From assembly GCA_934096605.1 (NCBI GenBank), contig CAKOMI010000016.1, positions 1 to 28,267 on the forward strand: a stretch of DNA of 28,267 nt. The letters are read 5' to 3'. Each line of letters begins with the position of its first letter. The stretch's first letter is position 1. The notes beneath the pieces were generated by a model that searched no databases, was not told the DNA's origin, and saw only the letters and a program-made list of their open reading frames with translations. This document shows positions 6,779-15,271 of this stretch, piece by piece. Made by a program: the position numbers and the translations under genes. The stretch is from an uncultured Bacilli bacterium. GTDB taxonomy: Bacteria > Bacillota_I > Bacilli_A > RF39 > UBA660.

Positions 6779-8023
6779 TTAATTATCAAAAAAGTAGCCA
6801 AATAGTTTTCCAAGTACTGAATTATCATCAACACTTTTCTTAGGAACACTACCTAGTTGTTCTATTTCACTTTCATTAAAAATAGAATATTCTTGATTTT
6901 TATTTTTCAAATTCTCTTCATAATATTTAATTAAGCCTACGCAAGATGAATAAGAGTTATTTCTAACACCAATTTCTCTTGTTTGTGAAACTTTAGCAGA
7001 ATGACCAAATATTTCTTCTAATAAAATAGAAAAGTTTGGCATTTCGCTTACTCCACCCGTTATCATTATATAATGAATTTCTTTTTTTGTTAAGAGATTT
7101 ATTTGTTTTTTTGTGAATTTTAGGATTTCTTCTACTCTAGCAGTTGAAACCTCAGTAGCTTCATATTCACTTATTTCCATTTTTTCATTTGTTTTTGTTA
7201 AATACTCTTTTTTGATACTAGCAGAAACATTTCTTTTATGAGCTGCACATAAATCATTTTTAATTTCTTTAGCAGTGGCTAGTGATACTTTAAAAATATA
7301 AGCTAAGTCGTTTTCTATATGATAAGCTCCAAGATTTAAAGTTTCGGTATTGGTTAAAATACCTTTATTAAAGATTGATACTTCAGTTTTCATATAACCA
7401 ATGTTTATTATACAACCAACGTTTTCTTTCATAATTTCTTTTTGAAATTCATAGTAATCACCAATACTGCCTAAAGTATAATCTAATAAATTAACGCCTA
7501 TTTTTTCTAAGCATTTTTCTAAAAAGTTAATATTTTTCTTGGGGATTGTTGTTACAAGCGACTTAATAGTTAGTTTGACGGCTTCTAAACCTAAGGGATT
7601 ATCAACCGTTCTTTCATCATCAATTAAATAACTTACTGGTTTAACACTTACTATTTCTTTATCACTACTAATTCTATTGTAAGTAGAGGCTTGCATAGCT
7701 CTTAAAATATCCATGTTTTTGATACGTCGTTCAGCATTATTAATAGTTGTACTGCCTTCGGTAAAGAAAAATTCAGCTCCTTCACTTGGAACAGTAGCAA
7801 TAACATTTCTTATTTTAACACCAATGATACTTTCACATTTGGTAAAGGCTTCTTCTAATTTTGGCATTAATTTTAAAGGGTCCTTTATAAAACCATTTTT
7901 GATACCAAGAGATGGTACCTTGGCAGAGGCTAAAATATTTAATTTGTTATTTTTGGCCATTTCTGCAACAACTAGTTTAATATCATCTGATCCAATGTCT
8001 AAGCTTGCTAATATCTTTCTCAT
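6779..8023 (-). CDS. ftsA: Cell division protein FtsA
   Basis: A 414-residue actin-like ATPase that tethers FtsZ filaments to the membrane. It begins with the phosphate-1 loop LASLDIGSDDIKLVVAE, has the 1C (SHS2) domain with VIATVPSEGAEFF, and the adenosine loop IMITGGVSEMPNF late in the protein. The last 14 residues, NSVLGKLFGYFFDN, fit the amphipathic membrane-targeting helix of FtsA. The usual DIG-T-S of the first loop reads DIGSDD here, a noticeable but conservative change. First gene of the operon, with its own promoter 29 bases upstream, followed by ftsZ. Confidence 0.95.
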   Translation of the reverse strand: MRKILASLDIGSDDIKLVVAEMAKNNKLNILASAKVPSLGIKNGFIKDPLKLMPKLEEAFTKCESIIGVKIRNVIATVPSEGAEFFFTEGSTTINNAERRIKNMDILRAMQASTYNRISSDKEIVSVKPVSYLIDDERTVDNPLGLEAVKLTIKSLVTTIPKKNINFLEKCLEKIGVNLLDYTLGSIGDYYEFQKEIMKENVGCIINIGYMKTEVSIFNKGILTNTETLNLGAYHIENDLAYIFKVSLATAKEIKNDLCAAHKRNVSASIKKEYLTKTNEKMEISEYEATEVSTARVEEILKFTKKQINLLTKKEIHYIMITGGVSEMPNFSILLEEIFGHSAKVSQTREIGVRNNSYSSCVGLIKYYEENLKNKNQEYSIFNESEIEQLGSVPKKSVDDNSVLGKLFGYFFDN

Positions 8024-8051
8024 TTTATCACCCGTATTTTTTCATAAAACA

Positions 8052-8080
8052 ATTATATCTAAAAATATATAAAAAAACAA
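8052..8080 (-). promoter_or_regulatory. Housekeeping promoter of the ftsA-ftsZ operon
   Basis: TTGTTT, 17 bases, TATAAT on the minus strand, 28 bases upstream of the ftsA ATG. It lies downstream of the DUF362 terminator, so the division operon has its own start. Confidence 0.7.
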
Positions 8081-8100
8081 TTTCTTTTAACACTAGTTAA

Positions 8101-8125
8101 AGAAAAAACACGAATTTAGTCGTGT
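8101..8125 (-). terminator. Intrinsic terminator of the DUF362 gene
   Basis: ACACGA pairs with TCGTGT around CTAAAT, followed by a T-rich run on the minus strand. Confidence 0.75.
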
Positions 8126-8140
8126 AATTTATTATTATAA

Positions 8141-9028
8141 TTAATCTATATCAATAATTTCGTATTCAATTGAACCAATACCAAGACTTGCCGCGGTATA
8201 AACCGTATGAATAGCGTGTTTTTCTTCCATACGATTAATTAAGGAAGCCTTTCCTTCATCACTAGAGTTCATGATCATGTCATAGCAACACTTATCAATT
8301 GCTACAGGATCTAAACTAGCAACTATACCAATATCAGCCATTTCTGGGTCATGTGGATTAGCATCACAATCACAATCAATAGAAATTTTATTTAAAACAT
8401 TAATATAAGCCATATTTTCAGGTTTAAAGAAATCTACCACAGCCTTGTCTGCTTCTGCCATACTTTCTAAGAAACCATCTTGGTCTTCAATTAATCCCCA
8501 CATTGCATTTTGATCAGTTGTTCTACCAACAGAGTGAATCCATGCCTTACCATGACTAGAAGCAACACCGATACTCATGTTTTTTAAAGCACCGCCGAAT
8601 CCCCCCATCGCATGTCCTTTAAAGTGGGAAAGCATAAGCATTGAGTCATATTCTTTTAAGTGTGAACCAACAATATTTTTCCCTTGTAAATGTACACCCT
8701 CATTAACAGGTATTTCCATGTCCCCTTCTTCATCCATAATATCGCATTTAGCAATACTCATAAATCCATGAGCTTTTATAGTTTCCCAGTGATCCCTTGA
8801 ACTCATTCTTTTACCAGGATAAGCGGTATTACATTCTACAATTGTACCATTTAATTTTTGGACTAAACCTTTAATTAAATTAGGGTCTAAGTAGTTGTGT
8901 CCTCCAAGTTCACCAGTAGAAATTTTAACAGCAACACGCCCCTTTAATTCAGTATTTAATGCTTCATATATTTTAATTAAGCCTGCTTCACTAATATCTT
9001 TAGTAAAATATACTTTACTTTTTTCCAT
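8141..9028 (-). CDS. DUF362 domain protein (PF04015), no ferredoxin domain
   Basis: A 295-residue protein covering the whole DUF362 region: VAVKISTGELGG near the start, GSHLKEYDSMLMLSHFKGH, GGFGGALKNMSIGVAS, and the late ASLDPVAIDKCCYD block. DUF362 proteins are often fused to a 4Fe-4S ferredoxin module; here the only cysteine cluster is ISIDCDCDANPHDP, where a ferredoxin usually sits, so the module is reduced to a CDCD pair. Role unknown, suspected redox. The ATG at 9028 is preferred because AAGGA stands at the right distance; the ATG at 9034 would overlap that site. Single-gene transcript with its own terminator. Confidence 0.85.
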   Translation of the reverse strand: MEKSKVYFTKDISEAGLIKIYEALNTELKGRVAVKISTGELGGHNYLDPNLIKGLVQKLNGTIVECNTAYPGKRMSSRDHWETIKAHGFMSIAKCDIMDEEGDMEIPVNEGVHLQGKNIVGSHLKEYDSMLMLSHFKGHAMGGFGGALKNMSIGVASSHGKAWIHSVGRTTDQNAMWGLIEDQDGFLESMAEADKAVVDFFKPENMAYINVLNKISIDCDCDANPHDPEMADIGIVASLDPVAIDKCCYDMIMNSSDEGKASLINRMEEKHAIHTVYTAASLGIGSIEYEIIDID

Positions 9029-9197
9029 AACCATCCTTCTTTCTAACTCATTTTAACAAATTATTATTACTTTATAAAGTTTAAGATTTCTTCTTTTTTT
9101 AATTTACTCTAATCAATCCTAATCACTAAAATAAGTGATAGCAGACACAAGTTCTAAAGTATCAAATCATCACTTACTAGATTATTCAAAGAAAATT

Positions 9198-9394
9198 TTA
9201 TACTTCAACAACTAAATGACTAAACCAAGACTCTTTAGTTGCCCCATGCCAGTGTTTTACGTTAGCAATAAACAAATTAGTTTTCGACATATCAAGTCAC
9301 CAATAAAATATTTAGTAAATCCCGTATTTAGTTTTCTTAGTCCAAACTTATTTTCTTGCATAAATCCTTCTTTTGTCATAACCCCATAAATCAT
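9198..9394 (-). pseudogene. Cupin remnant (internally deleted, frameshifted)
   Basis: Two frames carry the two ends of one cupin. From 9394 the peptide includes ENKFGLRKLNTGFTKYFIGD, which matches the start of cupins that follow carboxymuconolactone decarboxylase domains (pattern F..G..N..YAQYFIG.SYL). From 9290 to 9198 another frame gives FIANVKHWHGATKESWFSHL then VVEV and a stop, matching the end of the same family (GVKHWHGA..SWFSHLA.EV). The middle barrel, about 60 residues with the HxH metal motif, is missing, and the frames are joined out of phase. It cannot make a working protein. The rest of 9029-9406 holds no gene I can support; around 9121-9140 there is a short inverted repeat (ATCACT/AGTGAT). 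Confidence 0.75.
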
Positions 9395-9406
9395 AAAAAT
9401 AAAATA

Positions 9407-9667
9407 TTATAGTTTTTCAATTTTTTCTATTAATTTGGCATTTTCTTCTCTTAATGTCATAACATATGTAAATAACAAATCAAAGTATGAATTATCATCA
9501 GTATATTCTTGTAAAATACCAAGTGGTGTATTAAAACTATCAATTTTTTTATTTTCTAAATATAGTAACTGTATTAGTTCATATATTTTTTTCAATATTT
9601 CTTCTTTTTTATCTTCAATATCTAATTCTTTAAATGCTTTTATTAAATTAATATAATTATTTTGCAA
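9407..9667 (-). CDS. Small coiled-coil protein coupled to the helicase gene
   Basis: An 86-residue acidic, helical protein with no recognised family. It reads as two helical stretches: residues 1-42 (KELDIEDKKEEILKKIYELI) and 60-86 (FTYVMTLREENAKLIEKIEK), the second a likely short coiled coil. Its ATG lies inside the 3' end of the helicase gene, an 11-base overlap, and the ribosome site (GGAGGTTAAAATTGC region) is within helicase codons, so translation is coupled. This tight arrangement suggests the product works with the helicase, as a partner or a regulator/immunity component. That is inference; nothing in the sequence shows a biochemical activity. No terminator is obvious after it. Confidence 0.7.
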   Translation of the reverse strand: MQNNYINLIKAFKELDIEDKKEEILKKIYELIQLLYLENKKIDSFNTPLGILQEYTDDNSYFDLLFTYVMTLREENAKLIEKIEKL

Positions 9668-12600
9668 TTTTAACCTCCATCTTATTTTCTATACTTTCTT
9701 TAACCTTTTGAAAATGGCTATCATTACTTGCAATTTCATCCATTCTTTTATATAAATCTTTTTTAAAAGTCGGTATATGATTACAAATAGAAATTGCATC
9801 TTCATTTTTATGTAAAGCCATTTCTATTATTTTTTGTTTATTATGGGATAAATAGTTACCGATTGCACCACCTGTTGATTCAAGTTTATCACTAATTGTG
9901 TGATAACTTTTTATTTCTCCTTGTGAATAGTGCTCGTGCAAGTAATCTGCTATTTTTTTTATTTTTTCTTCTGGCGTTGCAGGCTTAGTTGCTGGTTTAG
10001 TTGACCACCCAAGACGAGTGCAAATAGAAATTGCATCTTCATTTTTATTTAAAGCCATTTCTATTATTTCTTGTTTATGCACGCTTAAATAATTGTTTAT
10101 TTTGCCATCTATTGATTCAAGTTTAGCACTAATAGTTGTATAACTTATTTTTGTGTCTGGTTCATAATGTTCGTGCAAATAATCTGCTATTTCTTTCACA
10201 ATTATTGCTTCTTTATTTAGCCAACCAAATTGTTTGCATATATACTTAGCATCTTCATTTTCTTCTAAAGCCATTTCTATTATTTCTTTTTTATTTTTTT
10301 GTAAATGGTTGCTTATTTTGCCACCTATTGATTCAAGTTTAGCACTAATAGTTCTATAACTTATTATTTTATCTTGTGGATAGTGCTCGTGCAAATAGTC
10401 TGCTATATCTTTTATTTTTTCTTCTGGCGTTGGTGGTTTAGTTAACCATCCAAGACGCTTGCAAATATAACTAACATCTTCATTTTCTTTTAATGCCATT
10501 TCTATTATTTCTTGTTTATTTTTTGATAAGTATTTACCGATTTCAGCACCTATCGATTCAAGTTTATCACTAATAGTTGTATAACTTATTATTTCGTCTG
10601 GCTCATAGTGCATGCGCAAATACTTTGCTATTTCCTTCATAATTTTTGCCTCTTTATTTAGCCAACCAAATTGTTTGCAAATATACTTAGCATCTTCATT
10701 TTCTTCTAATGCCAACTCTATTATTTCTTGTTTATTTTCTTGTAAATGTCCTCTTATTTTGCCACCTGTTGATACAAGTTTAGCGCTAATAGTTGTATAA
10801 CCTATTATTTTATCTGGTTTATAGTGCTTGCGCAAATAATCCGCTATTTCTTTCACAATTTTTGCTTCATCATTTAGCCAACCAAATTGTTTGCAAATAT
10901 ACTTAGCATCTTCATTTTCTTCTAAAGCCATTTCTATTATTTCTTGTTTATTTTTATGTAAATGGTTGCTTATTTTGCCACCTGTTGATACAAGTTTAGC
11001 GCTAATAGTTGTATAACCTATTATTTTATCTGGTTTATAGTGCGTGTGCAAATAATCTGCTATTTCTTTCACAATTTTTGTTTCATCATTTAACCAACCA
11101 AATTGTTTGCAAATATACTTAGCATCTTCATTTTCTTCTAAGGCCTTTTCTATTATTTTTTGTTTATGGTGCCCTAAATAGTTACCGATTACACCACCTG
11201 TTGATTCAAGTTTATCGCTAATGGGGCGATACCTTATTATTTTATCTTGTGGATAGTGCTCGCGTAAATATTTAACTATCTCTTTTAAAACATTTTCTAT
11301 ATCAGTATTTGTCAAATTTTTAACGTCTTTATAAAAATCAGAAAATAACCTTAATCTACCCCTAATATTAAATATAGACAATAAGTCATCTTTTTCTTCT
11401 TTATTATCATCTCTATCTATATTGGTGTTGTTATTATATTTTATAAATTCATAATTCCATAAATCAAAGTTACTACCAATTTCTAATATTTTTTCTATAA
11501 TTACTTTTTTCTCTACTTTTTGAGATTCTAAAGTTTCATCATTTAAATACTTACTATAATTGGATTCTATTCTTTTAAGAGTTTTATAATATTTCATTGT
11601 CATTTCATCATGTTTACTTGGATCTGGAAAACCATTTTTTTCGATCCATTTGGCTATTTTAATTAATTTAGATAAATCATTTTTTTCTTTATCTACGCCT
11701 TTTTTAACATTAACTTTTAAAGTGTTATTTACTAGATCTATTATAATGGGAATATTATCTTTATTATTCTCATTAATAGCACTTATAGAACGGCCTAGTT
11801 GTTGTAAAAATAGTATTCTGGAATCCTCATTTAAGGCTCTAAACCAGATAATACCATCTATTTTATTAACGTGAACACCTTCATTTAACATATCCATAAC
11901 AAACATTAATTTTAGTTTAGGTGATTCTGATGAATTAAAATTTGCTAAATTCTTATTATTTTGGATTTTGTTATTATCAGAAAGCATACTATAAGATTCT
12001 ATTTTATGCTTCATCTTTTTATTAATTATAGACGTTATTTTTGAATCAACTAGTACCTCCCACCGCATATAATCTATAATTTTATGAGCCATATCATTTG
12101 TTAGTGATTGTAATGCATTAGGGCGATTTTTAATATGTAACTTCGTTAATAGTAAGATATTATCTTTTTCATTATTGAGATACGTAATTTCGCTCACGTC
12201 TAACTCTAAATTATTATTAATCTTATTATATATAACACGCAAAATATCTTTATTCTTTTCTAAATATTCACCAGCAAATAAGAACTGAGCCATTAAATTT
12301 TGATAAGACTTTATCATACGTTGGGCTTGCGAATCTGTCATTTGTTCATTTGTTTCAGTGTTTACATACTCTCCTTTTTTATTTTTACTAAGTGGAATAA
12401 AAACAATATATTTACCATCCGATTTCAAATTTTCTCTTAGTATTTGCTCTATGCCACTGGAACTCTCTATTTCTCTTCTTAGTGCCTCATATTCTTTTCT
12501 TTTTTCAAGTTTTAAATTTTCATCCATTATATCATCTATTTTTAATTCAAGTTCATCTAAACTACCATCTTTTAAAAGAGAATACTCACAGTTTATAACT

Positions 12601-14852
12601 TTTGGATTGTGAGTAATTTCACTTTCAATTGCTTCTAGTAAATCCATATTAAATGCTAAATGTTTTTCTTCTAATATTTCGTCGTCCGTATAGCCATATT
12701 TTTTAGCGAATATTTCCGACATATCTTTGCCATCCATATCTCTTTCTGGTGTTGCTGTCATACCAAGTACCTTAGCGTGTGTTTGGTTATCTAATAATAT
12801 ATTTAGTTGTTTACCCCATTCACTAGCACCCGTTCTATGTAATTCATCAAGAACTATAAAATCATAATCAGCATTTATTATGTTAGAAGCATAGGTGCCT
12901 TGACTTAGATAAGAATAAGTAGTCAAGGTTAACCCAGGAAAAACTCTTTTTATAATATCTTCATCTTTTTCTGTAAAATTAGTTCGGTAGTTTTCTGCTA
13001 TTATCCCTTTAAGTTGTTCTAATATATAATTATTAGGTGCAAGATAAAGCATTTTAGCATGTTTATTTTCAGATAACTCGCTAATCTTTTCTTCAAAATA
13101 GTGCATTTCTGCAATAGAAACATAACTTTTACCAGTCCCAGTAGGCATAATACAAGCGGTATAATCTTTTTCATGATATTTATGATTAATTTCTGTAAAA
13201 GCCTCTCTTTGATATGGTTTTAAAACAAGTTTTGTATCTTTTATTTGATTGCATCCTAAAAACTCTTCTAACTCTGAAAGAGAAAATTTTTCTTTAATAT
13301 CTAGATCGGTAGTATTTCTAATAAGTATTAACATGATGGCATTAGCAATAGCTTCATCGCTTAGGCCTTGTTTATTTAAATTGTTGTATATAGTCATAAA
13401 ATCATGAGATTTCATTGCATTAATTAATAAATTTCTTTGGCTTAAGCTCAAGTTTTCTAAAACACCATAACTAGACCAATCTATTAAGTCTATAATGCTA
13501 TTTGCCATCCATGTTTCTGACATATATTCCCTAGTGTTATTGTTTACAATGTAATATGGAAGTTCTGTAAAAGGATTTTCTAATAAACTTGTTATTTTCT
13601 CAATACTTAAATCATTTATAAATTCTAAAATATCACTTTCATTTTTAGAAACTAGCAAATTTACAGATTCACTTAAGTTAATTGCATCTCGATTAGATTG
13701 TCTATTAACTATTTCTGGTTCAATACCATAAGTACTTTTTCTTAAATCTTCTATTATGTTATCGTATTTAGGATCGCTTACAATACTTTTAAGTAAATCT
13801 AGACTTTTCTCTTTTCTAAGACGCGATTTTGCTAAAATATATGATTTTAAATAAATGTTTTTTGCCTCTTTATACGAAATGTTTCCGCCTGTTAATTTAA
13901 ATATATTCTCTAAAGTTAAGTTATTAGCAAACTTCTTTATATCATACTTTTCTAGATTAAAACTTGTTTTAGGTAAATTCCCTGCATTGATTTTTTGAAT
14001 TAAAATTCTTTTTAAATCCGCAAGTTCTTTTGTTTTTTGGCCTTGTTGGAGTAAACTTAAAATATCCATAATTTCAGGACTTAGTTCGGTGATATTACTT
14101 TGTACGTCATTATAATAGGTTAATTCAAGCGAAGAAAAAGCACCGCCTAATGTATTAATTAAAAATTTATTACTAATTTTCTTAAGTATTGGTTCTTTCA
14201 TTAAATCCATTTTTAAAATAATTTTATCTTTTAATAAGTTTTGTTCACTATTTAAAGCATTAGAATTTTGTGAAGACATTATTTTCTCTAAACCATTCAC
14301 AAAAATATTTTTAGTTTCATCAACATAGTCTTTGCTTAGCATGGCTTTTATATTATTTAATTGTTCTTTAGTATTGGAATTATTGATGGCATCAAAAAAA
14401 TATCTGGTCATTTCATCATCTAAATTCTTGTAATAATCATCTAATACTTTTGTAATTTCTTCTAAAATAAATTCTCCGGAAAAAACAATATTTTTACCCA
14501 TTTCATTTTTAGGAACTTTTAACATTATATATTTATCGTCATAAAAACCCCTACCATAAGTAAGACAAACGTTGGCATTACTTGAAAAAGATATACAATT
14601 AGTGTGTCTATTGTAGTCCATTTTAATATGTTCAATTATTTGTTCTAAAGTTAATGGTTCATCTTTTTTGAACGTAGTCTCACCATAAAATTCCCTATCA
14701 GTTCTAACTCTTACTATTTTACCATTCTCATCCACGATAACTTTATTTTCAATATCAGCCATATCTTTTTTATTTAAGGCTCTAAAAAAATAGTAATTAT
14801 CATCATCACTTATAATATTAAAATTATCAATAGCAAATATTTCGTTAATCAT
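9657..14852 (-). CDS. Giant SF2 DEAD/DEAH-type helicase with possible ART-like N-terminus and seven C-terminal repeats
   Basis: A 1731-residue protein. Residues 1-140 resemble an ADP-ribosyltransferase-like fold of the R-S-E type: YYFFRAL (R24), then NCISFSSNANVCLTYG (about 85-100), then strand YIMLKV and GEFILEE (126-132). Residues 140-540 are helical and unassigned. The helicase core follows: YQREAF (547-552), Walker A PTGTGKS (570-576), DELH box (669-672), MTATP (698-702) and motif VI QQLGRS (1017-1022), with an insertion of about 280 residues between the two halves. Residues 1184-1692 are seven repeats of about 70 residues. The core matches the ResIII/type III restriction group; no nuclease motif is recognised. 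It has a promoter, a coupled small gene, and broken genes on both sides, all fitting an acquired cassette, possibly anti-phage. ART and defence roles are inference. Confidence 0.85.
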   Translation of the reverse strand: MINEIFAIDNFNIISDDDNYYFFRALNKKDMADIENKVIVDENGKIVRVRTDREFYGETTFKKDEPLTLEQIIEHIKMDYNRHTNCISFSSNANVCLTYGRGFYDDKYIMLKVPKNEMGKNIVFSGEFILEEITKVLDDYYKNLDDEMTRYFFDAINNSNTKEQLNNIKAMLSKDYVDETKNIFVNGLEKIMSSQNSNALNSEQNLLKDKIILKMDLMKEPILKKISNKFLINTLGGAFSSLELTYYNDVQSNITELSPEIMDILSLLQQGQKTKELADLKRILIQKINAGNLPKTSFNLEKYDIKKFANNLTLENIFKLTGGNISYKEAKNIYLKSYILAKSRLRKEKSLDLLKSIVSDPKYDNIIEDLRKSTYGIEPEIVNRQSNRDAINLSESVNLLVSKNESDILEFINDLSIEKITSLLENPFTELPYYIVNNNTREYMSETWMANSIIDLIDWSSYGVLENLSLSQRNLLINAMKSHDFMTIYNNLNKQGLSDEAIANAIMLILIRNTTDLDIKEKFSLSELEEFLGCNQIKDTKLVLKPYQREAFTEINHKYHEKDYTACIMPTGTGKSYVSIAEMHYFEEKISELSENKHAKMLYLAPNNYILEQLKGIIAENYRTNFTEKDEDIIKRVFPGLTLTTYSYLSQGTYASNIINADYDFIVLDELHRTGASEWGKQLNILLDNQTHAKVLGMTATPERDMDGKDMSEIFAKKYGYTDDEILEEKHLAFNMDLLEAIESEITHNPKVINCEYSLLKDGSLDELELKIDDIMDENLKLEKRKEYEALRREIESSSGIEQILRENLKSDGKYIVFIPLSKNKKGEYVNTETNEQMTDSQAQRMIKSYQNLMAQFLFAGEYLEKNKDILRVIYNKINNNLELDVSEITYLNNEKDNILLLTKLHIKNRPNALQSLTNDMAHKIIDYMRWEVLVDSKITSIINKKMKHKIESYSMLSDNNKIQNNKNLANFNSSESPKLKLMFVMDMLNEGVHVNKIDGIIWFRALNEDSRILFLQQLGRSISAINENNKDNIPIIIDLVNNTLKVNVKKGVDKEKNDLSKLIKIAKWIEKNGFPDPSKHDEMTMKYYKTLKRIESNYSKYLNDETLESQKVEKKVIIEKILEIGSNFDLWNYEFIKYNNNTNIDRDDNKEEKDDLLSIFNIRGRLRLFSDFYKDVKNLTNTDIENVLKEIVKYLREHYPQDKIIRYRPISDKLESTGGVIGNYLGHHKQKIIEKALEENEDAKYICKQFGWLNDETKIVKEIADYLHTHYKPDKIIGYTTISAKLVSTGGKISNHLHKNKQEIIEMALEENEDAKYICKQFGWLNDEAKIVKEIADYLRKHYKPDKIIGYTTISAKLVSTGGKIRGHLQENKQEIIELALEENEDAKYICKQFGWLNKEAKIMKEIAKYLRMHYEPDEIISYTTISDKLESIGAEIGKYLSKNKQEIIEMALKENEDVSYICKRLGWLTKPPTPEEKIKDIADYLHEHYPQDKIISYRTISAKLESIGGKISNHLQKNKKEIIEMALEENEDAKYICKQFGWLNKEAIIVKEIADYLHEHYEPDTKISYTTISAKLESIDGKINNYLSVHKQEIIEMALNKNEDAISICTRLGWSTKPATKPATPEEKIKKIADYLHEHYSQGEIKSYHTISDKLESTGGAIGNYLSHNKQKIIEMALHKNEDAISICNHIPTFKKDLYKRMDEIASNDSHFQKVKESIENKMEVKIAK
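9777..11303 (-). repeat. Seven tandem ~70-codon repeats in the helicase gene
   Basis: Protein repeats begin near residues 1184, 1257, 1330, 1402, 1478, 1549 and 1629. The shared pattern is I..YL..HY..D.II.Y.TIS.KL.S.GG.I...L..NK.EIIE.AL..NEDA.YIC...GW. Repeats 2 and 3 are nearly identical also at DNA level, with stretches repeated base for base, while the last ones have drifted and two linkers carry extra PATPEEK-type segments. The TISxKLxSxGGxI core looks like a helix-turn-helix, so the array may bind nucleic acid; that is a guess. Identical DNA makes copy number prone to change by recombination. Confidence 0.9.
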
Positions 14853-14880
14853 AATATCACCACTCTATTTCTTTAAACTG

Positions 14881-14889
14881 ATTATATCA
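14881..14889 (-). promoter_or_regulatory. Extended -10 promoter for the helicase gene
   Basis: Minus strand reads TGATATAAT about 28 bases before the helicase start codon, a perfect extended -10. Just upstream (14918-14930) is the inverted repeat GCATAT-A-ATATGC, which could be an operator. Confidence 0.5.
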
Positions 14890-14948
14890 TGAAAAATAGT
14901 AAAACTAGCATATTATATGCATAAAATCAATTGTAATGTTGTAACACT

Positions 14949-15020
14949 CTATTCATATTCATCGCGAATTTGCCCTGATTTTTCAATTTTAAATTTAATA
15001 TTAGCATTTTTTCTGATCGT
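14949..15020 (-). pseudogene. Possible C-terminal gene remnant, unidentified
   Basis: A 23-codon stretch reading TIRKNANIKFKIEKSGQI then RDEYE and a stop has a protein-like composition but no start. It lies between the helicase promoter and the decarboxylase remnant. It may be a further piece of a broken gene. The family is not recognisable. Otherwise 14853-15050 holds only the promoter and the inverted repeat described above. Confidence 0.2.
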
Positions 15021-15050
15021 TTAAAAATGTTAAATATAATCTTTTGGCAT

Positions 15051-15078
15051 AAAAAAAGCTAGTAATCTATATCTAGCT
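15051..15078 (-). terminator. Intrinsic terminator after the decarboxylase remnant
   Basis: AGCTAG pairs with CTAGCT around a 10-base loop, followed by seven T on the minus strand, 9 bases after the remnant's stop codon. Confidence 0.75.
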
Positions 15079-15086
15079 CAATATGT

Positions 15087-15224
15087 TTAATCTTCTTGAT
15101 ATATTTCTTTAGCCATATTAAACGCCGCAAAGGCCTTGGGCCAACCAGCATAAAAAGCAACATGGGTTATTAAACCAGCCATTTCTTCTTGGGTCATACC
15201 ATTTTTCTTGGCATTTTCTATTAC
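15087..15224 (-). pseudogene. Carboxymuconolactone decarboxylase family remnant (C-terminal third)
   Basis: About 45 codons read ENAKKNGMTQEEMAGLITHV then AFYAGWPKAFAAFNMAKEIY and QED before a stop. This is the C-terminal part of the CMD/AhpD-like family (pattern AKKNG.T..E..E..TH.AFYAGWPKA..A...AKE). The remaining N-terminal two thirds, with the start, are missing, and an in-frame TAG sits just upstream at 15225-15227. The stop and terminator downstream are intact, so the 5' part was lost by deletion. In many bacteria this domain is followed directly by the cupin whose remnants lie at 9198-9394. Confidence 0.8.
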
Positions 15225-15271
15225 CTACAATATAATAATAACACTTAAAGTATAGTTTAGTAAAAGATTAA

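Noticed and set aside
9034..9120. Promoter for the DUF362 gene
   Set aside because: Several TATAAA-like strings exist but none has a fitting -35 or extended -10.
9777..11303. Regular ~210-base periodic repeats that might suggest a CRISPR array or satellite
   Set aside because: The period is far too long for CRISPR, no unique spacers exist, and the whole region is one open frame with repeats conserved in protein.
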